This document shows, piece by piece, positions 57,590 through 61,215 of a stretch of 61,215 bases of DNA. Position 1 is the first letter of the stretch; the number at the start of each line of letters is the position of its first letter. A program made the translations under genes and the position numbers. The stretch spans positions 1 to 61,215 of the forward strand of contig CAJUQN010000008.1 of the NCBI GenBank assembly GCA_910588625.1. Direction: 5' to 3'. The notes below the pieces were generated by a model. That model saw nothing but the letters and a program-made list of their open reading frames with translations, ran no database searches and had not been told where the DNA came from. Source of the DNA: an uncultured Oscillospiraceae bacterium (GTDB lineage Bacteria; Bacillota; Clostridia; Oscillospirales; Oscillospiraceae).

Positions 57590-58960
57590 TCATTCCCCGC
57601 CCTGCTTCACCTCAAAAAAGTCGTCGATTTTCTTCTTAATGTCGGCGGGCTTTAAGTATTTCAGCAAATACCCCTCGGGCTTCAGGGACAGCAGCTTCCG
57701 CACGCTGTCAGGGTCGTCCCGGCCGGTGAGGAAGAACACCGGGATGTCTCCGAACGCCTTCTCCGAGCGGATCATCATCAGCGTCTGGCTGCCGTCGCAA
57801 ACCGGCATCTCGTAGTCCAACAGGATCATATCCGGACGGTCCAGGGTAATGGCCCGGATGGCCGCCACACCGGACTCGGCCGTAGCGATCTCGTAATCCT
57901 CCTCCAGCAGGTTCTTCATGGCTTGACGGATGGTGGAGGAGTCGTCCACCACCAGGACCTTCCGCTTCCCGCTGCCCTCGTCCTCCTGCTTTTTCCTCTT
58001 TTTCAGATATTCCTCTACCTCGGTCATGGCGTTATCCGCCTCCAGGGGCGTGCCCACGCCCTCCTCCAGCAGATGAGGCGCGATGACGCTGTAAGAAAAA
58101 TACCCCGCCCCGCCGGTGTTGAACAGAAAGCTGATCTGAGGCTTTTTCCGCGGGAACACCGCTTTGAACTGCTCGTAGGACAGCAGGTTCTCCGTCTCCA
58201 GCTCATAGCCGCCGAAGGAGGGGAAGTACTCCATTACCCGGCCTATGAACTGCCGGGCCGTATAGCGGGCAGCATTGGTGAGCATGGCGTTCAGCTTGTT
58301 GTTCTGGAGGCCCAGCGCCTTGCCTACCGTATTGACCAGCAGCTTTTCCTCGAAGACCATCAAGACTTCCTGCTTTTTCTCATCCTTGGGACGGCCATAG
58401 ACCAGCCGGTAATACACGCCGTTCCCGAACTTCTCCCCGGCGTAGGCGTCGCTGATAGCCTGGGCCTCCAGATGAAACATATCAAACACCAGGTGGATGA
58501 TGACCTTCTTCATGGCCGTCACCTCCTCCTCAGACAGCAGGTTCTCCCAAGTGCTGGCTCCCCGCTCCTTGATAGCCTGGTCCTCCGTCAGCGTGTGGCC
58601 GATGAGCCAGCCCGCGCACACCCCCAGAAAGTGGTCCATGGCTTCGACGGAGTAATTGGTCCGCTCCAGCTCCTCTTCCAGGGCCGGGAGGGTGTACTCC
58701 CGGAAGCCTCGGTGGATGCTCCTATGGCGCTCCAGTCCCTCATAGCCGATGGACGCCATGTAAGCCTCTTCGTCGTCGAAGTGCTGCACCGTATGGCCCT
58801 TGAAATATTTAATGCCCTCCTGGCAGATCCATTGGCTGTCCTTTTCCTCCTCCTGAAAATTGAACAGCTTATTGATGATCTGGAACAGGCGCCTATGCTC
58901 CTTGTCGATGACCTCTACTCCGATGTTATATTCCTCACGCCACACGAACCGACCTTCCAT
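57590..58960 (-). CDS. Hemerythrin - central domain - response-regulator fusion
   Basis: 456 residues from MEGRFVWREEYNIGVEVIDK; GGGGGAG lies five bases before the start. Residues 1-130 are a bacteriohemerythrin with the full di-iron ligand set H22, H60/E64, H79/H83, H122/D127 (HxxxE, HxxxH, HxxxxD). A middle ~190-residue region (about 135-325) resembles CheX/CheC-type phosphatase folds but with weak motifs. Residues 333-456 are a receiver domain with VDDSS, phospho-acceptor Asp382 in ILLDYEMP and the LKP lysine. No partner kinase is adjacent. It probably couples oxygen or redox state to a two-component or chemotaxis pathway. Confidence 0.85.
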   Translation of the reverse strand: MEGRFVWREEYNIGVEVIDKEHRRLFQIINKLFNFQEEEKDSQWICQEGIKYFKGHTVQHFDDEEAYMASIGYEGLERHRSIHRGFREYTLPALEEELERTNYSVEAMDHFLGVCAGWLIGHTLTEDQAIKERGASTWENLLSEEEVTAMKKVIIHLVFDMFHLEAQAISDAYAGEKFGNGVYYRLVYGRPKDEKKQEVLMVFEEKLLVNTVGKALGLQNNKLNAMLTNAARYTARQFIGRVMEYFPSFGGYELETENLLSYEQFKAVFPRKKPQISFLFNTGGAGYFSYSVIAPHLLEEGVGTPLEADNAMTEVEEYLKKRKKQEDEGSGKRKVLVVDDSSTIRQAMKNLLEEDYEIATAESGVAAIRAITLDRPDMILLDYEMPVCDGSQTLMMIRSEKAFGDIPVFFLTGRDDPDSVRKLLSLKPEGYLLKYLKPADIKKKIDDFFEVKQGGE

Positions 58961-59051
58961 GTGAACTCCCCCTTTATATACCAAGCACAAAATTTTACCA
59001 GCAGTTTCCATAAAAAACCACCGGCATATGAATGGCAGATTCGTAACATCC

Positions 59052-59080
59052 ATTATACCACGATTTCCCTCCCACGTCTA
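59052..59080 (-). promoter_or_regulatory. Promoter of the hemerythrin-REC gene
   Basis: On the minus strand TAGACG (59075-59080), a 17-base spacer and a perfect TATAAT (59052-59057). The leader is about 85 bases. Confidence 0.6.
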
Positions 59081-59166
59081 CTTGCGCTGGAAAAATTCCT
59101 CCCACATTTTGTGTTGTTCCAAACGACGTTCCCGTCTTTGCCAAATAACTGAACGCGCGGCCAGCA

Positions 59167-59558
59167 TCACATCGGTTTCAGATTTTTGTTGAGCCTATCC
59201 ACCATCCAGGCGATCCATTTTTCCCGCCCAGCGTCGGTCTTAGCGTCAATTTTCCTCCGGCCCAGCTCGGTCATGAGTCCCCGCTCCTCCAGGCTCTTAA
59301 CCACCGCTTTGTTTTTCTCTGACCACTTGCTGTTTTCCGGCGCTGGGAAAAGTATTTCTTATCGGTCTTTTCGTCAATCTTCTGCATCTGCCCATCGATC
59401 CAGCCAAAACAAAGGGCTTCCTCCACCGCCTCCAGTGTCTTGGGGCCGCCAGATTTGCCGACAAACAGCCAGACGCCCTCGCTTGACAGGCAGTGCTCCT
59501 GAAGCCACGCTCTGGATCCCTCTCTGACGGTAAATTCCAGGATGCCGCTCATAAACAT
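59167..59558 (-). pseudogene. Frameshifted YdeI/OmpD-associated-like gene
   Basis: The first frame reads from MFMSGILEFTVREGSRAWLQ through EEALCFGWIDGQMQKIDEKT to KKYFSQRRK. The family sequence then continues in another frame as NSKWSEKNKAVVKSLEERGL, a MTELGRRKIDAKTDAGREKW stretch and a stop at 59167. One base appears missing in an A-run at about 59336-59340 (four A where five are needed). Repairing it gives about 130 residues of the YdeI/OmpD-associated type, shorter than the usual ~190. It may be a real pseudogene or a sequencing error. Confidence 0.75.
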
Positions 59559-59631
59559 ATCCCCTCAATTCTTTTCACCATATCGTCTCATAACAACTGA
59601 ATTGTTATTGTCCGCATCACCCCCCAAAACA

Positions 59632-60279
59632 TCAAGGACTACCTAAAATAAGCGGCTCTTTTGAACCCTGGTTCCCTTCAGCCTGGAGCCATTTCTCCGC
59701 CCGGCGCTTGAAGGTAGTCCGCGAGACCCCCAGCTCCCGCCCCGCCTGCGCAGCCGAAATGCGGCCATATCCCCAGTCGACGGCCAGTGTTTCAAACCGC
59801 TCCGGCATAGGGATGGGCAAGCGGCCGAAGCGGACCCCCTTCTCCTTGGCCGCAGCGATGCCCTCAGCCTGCCGTTGGCGGATGAACTCCCGCTCTGTCT
59901 GCGCCACATAGCTGAGGAGCTGGAGCACAATGTCCGCTACCAGAACGCCGGTCAGGTCCCGATTTTCCCGGGTGTCCAGCAGCGGCATATCCAGCACCAC
60001 AATCGCCACCCGCTTGTCCTTGGTCAAAATGCCCCATTGTTCCAAGATCTCCTCATAGTTGCGTCCCAGGCGGTCGATGCTCTTGACCACCAGCACATCG
60101 CCTGGCTTCAGCGTGCGTGTCAGCTGGAGATAGATGGGCCGCTCAAAATCCTTGCCGGACTGCTTTTCCACCACGATACAATCCGGAGGGACGCCAAATT
60201 CCCGCATGGCGATCATTTGGCGGTCTTCTTTCTGGCCCTTTGTCGATACACGGACATAACCGTAAGTCTTTCCTGACAT
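59632..60279 (-). CDS. Serine recombinase (resolvase/invertase family)
   Basis: 215 residues. N-terminal resolvase domain with the catalytic Ser in YGYVRVSTKGQKEDRQ (about 6-20) and the conserved segment VKSIDRLGRNYEEILEQW, QTEREFIRQRQAEGI; C-terminal helix-turn-helix (ISAAQAGRELGVSRTTFKRR). Length is that of Tn3-type resolvases or DNA invertases. AAGGGGG precedes the start by several bases. It is a lone gene with no transposase beside it, so it may be a relic or a free-standing resolvase for a plasmid-derived element. Confidence 0.9.
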   Translation of the reverse strand: MSGKTYGYVRVSTKGQKEDRQMIAMREFGVPPDCIVVEKQSGKDFERPIYLQLTRTLKPGDVLVVKSIDRLGRNYEEILEQWGILTKDKRVAIVVLDMPLLDTRENRDLTGVLVADIVLQLLSYVAQTEREFIRQRQAEGIAAAKEKGVRFGRLPIPMPERFETLAVDWGYGRISAAQAGRELGVSRTTFKRRAEKWLQAEGNQGSKEPLILGSP

Positions 60280-60295
60280 TCCAGTTTCCCCCTTG

Positions 60296-60398
60296 TGAAA
60301 TCTGTTGAACATCAGATTATTTTATCGAAAACGGCCCGCGCCGTACAGAAACCTTTTTCATTTTTTGAAAAAAGAGCCTGCTGAAATCCGTTCAACAG
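60296..60398. repeat. Two related 16-bp sequences flanking the resolvase 5' end
   Basis: TGAAATCTGTTGAACA (60296-60311) and TGAAATCCGTTCAACA (60383-60398) agree at 14 of 16 positions and are 87 bases apart. They could be parts of a resolvase recognition (res) region; the second coincides with a terminator arm. Confidence 0.35.
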
Positions 60399-60414
60399 GC
60401 TCTTTTTTTATATA
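60373..60414. terminator. Terminator of the RpiB-like gene
   Basis: AGAGCCTGCTGAA pairs with TTCAACAGGCTCT (one mismatch), with A-runs on one side and TTTTTTT on the other, so it can act in both directions. Confidence 0.75.
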
Positions 60415-60430
60415 CTTTTTGGACAATCGC

Positions 60431-61066
60431 TTACAGAAGGCTCTTCACATAGTCCACGATGGCCTGGTCCTTACAGTTGGCGAAGAACAGCTCCTGGAAG
60501 TGCTCGCCGGCCACCGCACCGCGAACCAGCTCCTGGTCGATGTCCTTTAGGCCGTCCACCAGGGGGCGCAGGGTCTTGGCGCGGACCTCGTCCAGAATAC
60601 GCTTGTTGCGCATCTCGGGCTCCACCCGCTCCGGGGGATAACCTTGGCCGTGGCCGAAGCCAAACAACTTTTCAAATACGTATTCCAGATTCAGCTCGCC
60701 GCCCCAGCCAAAGCCCTTAGCGAAAGGCATGGCTATGGCATTTCCGTCGTTGACGTGGGCGAAGGTATAGGCGTCCACCGGGTCCTCCACGTGGCCGCAG
60801 ATGACGCCCGGGAAGCTATTCATGGCCAGCATGGCTCCCTCGCCGGTGCCGCAGCCGGTGACGACGAAGTCTGCCGCGCCGCTGTTCAGCAGAATGGCGC
60901 CCAGAATGCCGCACTGGACATAGGTAAGCTGGGCCTTGTCGCCGGCGGCATACATACCGTAGTTGTCCACGGTGTGGCCCATGGGCTCCACCACCTTTTT
61001 CAGCGCCGCAAGGATAACACCGTTCTTGGCCGCCTGGCTGTTTTCGTTAATGAGTGCAATCTTCAT
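60431..61066 (-). CDS. RpiB/LacA/LacB-family sugar-phosphate isomerase
   Basis: 211 residues from MKIALINENSQAAKNGVILA; GGGAGG precedes it by seven bases. The family interconverts aldose and ketose phosphates. The N-terminal ~150 residues hold the fold, with VTGCGTGEGAMLAMNSFPGVICGH carrying the conserved CGTGxG motif that contains the catalytic Cys. A C-terminal extension of ~50 residues (RVEPEMRNKRILDEVRAKTL) goes beyond the usual ~150 of RpiB, as in a subgroup of Firmicutes proteins. Substrate undetermined; ribose 5-phosphate is plausible and would complement rpe. Confidence 0.88.
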   Translation of the reverse strand: MKIALINENSQAAKNGVILAALKKVVEPMGHTVDNYGMYAAGDKAQLTYVQCGILGAILLNSGAADFVVTGCGTGEGAMLAMNSFPGVICGHVEDPVDAYTFAHVNDGNAIAMPFAKGFGWGGELNLEYVFEKLFGFGHGQGYPPERVEPEMRNKRILDEVRAKTLRPLVDGLKDIDQELVRGAVAGEHFQELFFANCKDQAIVDYVKSLL

Positions 61067-61117
61067 AATTGAACCTCCCAATCATTCGGTTGTTCCCCCA
61101 TCGGGGCTCTTGCTCAG

Positions 61118-61146
61118 ATTTTATCGTACTCGGGGTATATCGTCAA
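61118..61146 (-). promoter_or_regulatory. Promoter of the RpiB-like gene
   Basis: On the minus strand TTGACG (61141-61146), a 17-base spacer and TAAAAT (61118-61123), 51 bases before the start. Confidence 0.75.
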
Positions 61147-61215
61147 GCGTCCTGTCCCTTTTGTATGTGTAACAAAATCGTTGGCAAGGGGGGCTGGCAC
61201 TCAATAAGACCAGTA

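Overview
The window reads as a high-GC (roughly 60 %) chromosome segment of a Gram-positive anaerobe of the class Clostridia. The best guess is Oscillospiraceae (Flavonifractor/Oscillibacter-like). This rests on the murB-rapZ-yvcK-whiA order next to a PHP-domain dnaE, a class III fructose-1,6-bisphosphatase, a BlaI/M56 pair, AGGAGG-type ribosome binding sites and TTGACA-17-TATAAT promoters. The genus is inference. No rRNA or tRNA gene and no CRISPR array was seen.

Region 1 (1-1700) is accessory debris: the first five codons of a minus-strand gene leaving the window, a Cys-motif remnant, a possible C-terminal fragment, two tandem hairpin-forming 44-base repeats whose stems co-vary, the first ~37 codons of a conjugative-element methylase/helicase, and a broken IS630-type transposase. 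Region 2 (1.7-6.5 kb, minus) holds an orphan PTS EIIB-EIIA pair and the mtaB-mscS-membrane protein-tmk operon. Region 3 (6.6-10.6 kb, plus) holds a membrane-anchored Xre regulator with two secreted proteins, then yfbR and the ACT/PFL pair. Region 4 (10.6-18.5 kb, minus) holds DUF2461, a VanW-like envelope protein, fbp, recR-rpe and ilvA. Region 5 (18.5-24.2 kb, plus) holds an XpaC-TelA operon, a TPM-domain pair and a Na/Pi cotransporter.

Region 6 (24.2-32.2 kb) is rich in envelope and stress sensing: recQ, divergent BlaI/M56 genes with two BlaI-type operators, an ECF sigma factor with a DUF4179 partner, and a PadR operon. Region 7 (32.2-39 kb) holds a heterodimeric ABC exporter, a CAT-like acetyltransferase, an alpha/beta hydrolase and a DUF5692-like membrane protein. 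Region 8 (39-43.7 kb) is hypB, a 929-residue Fe-S flavoprotein and hypA, with a divergent GntR regulator and no hydrogenase subunit in view. Region 9 (43.9-53.9 kb, plus) holds a Cys-rich protein, murB-rapZ-yvcK-whiA, dnaE and cardiolipin synthase. Region 10 (54-61.2 kb, minus) holds a MATE exporter, an Amt-PII fusion behind a two-hairpin leader, a hemerythrin-response regulator fusion, a frameshifted YdeI-like gene, a serine resolvase and an RpiB-family isomerase.

The signals most worth follow-up are the co-varying tandem hairpins (715-806), the Hyp/flavoprotein cluster without hydrogenase, the hemerythrin-REC fusion, the Amt-PII fusion with its leader, the BlaI-operator-controlled M56 protein lacking a visible penicillin-binding domain, and the orphan membrane-tethered EIIB.
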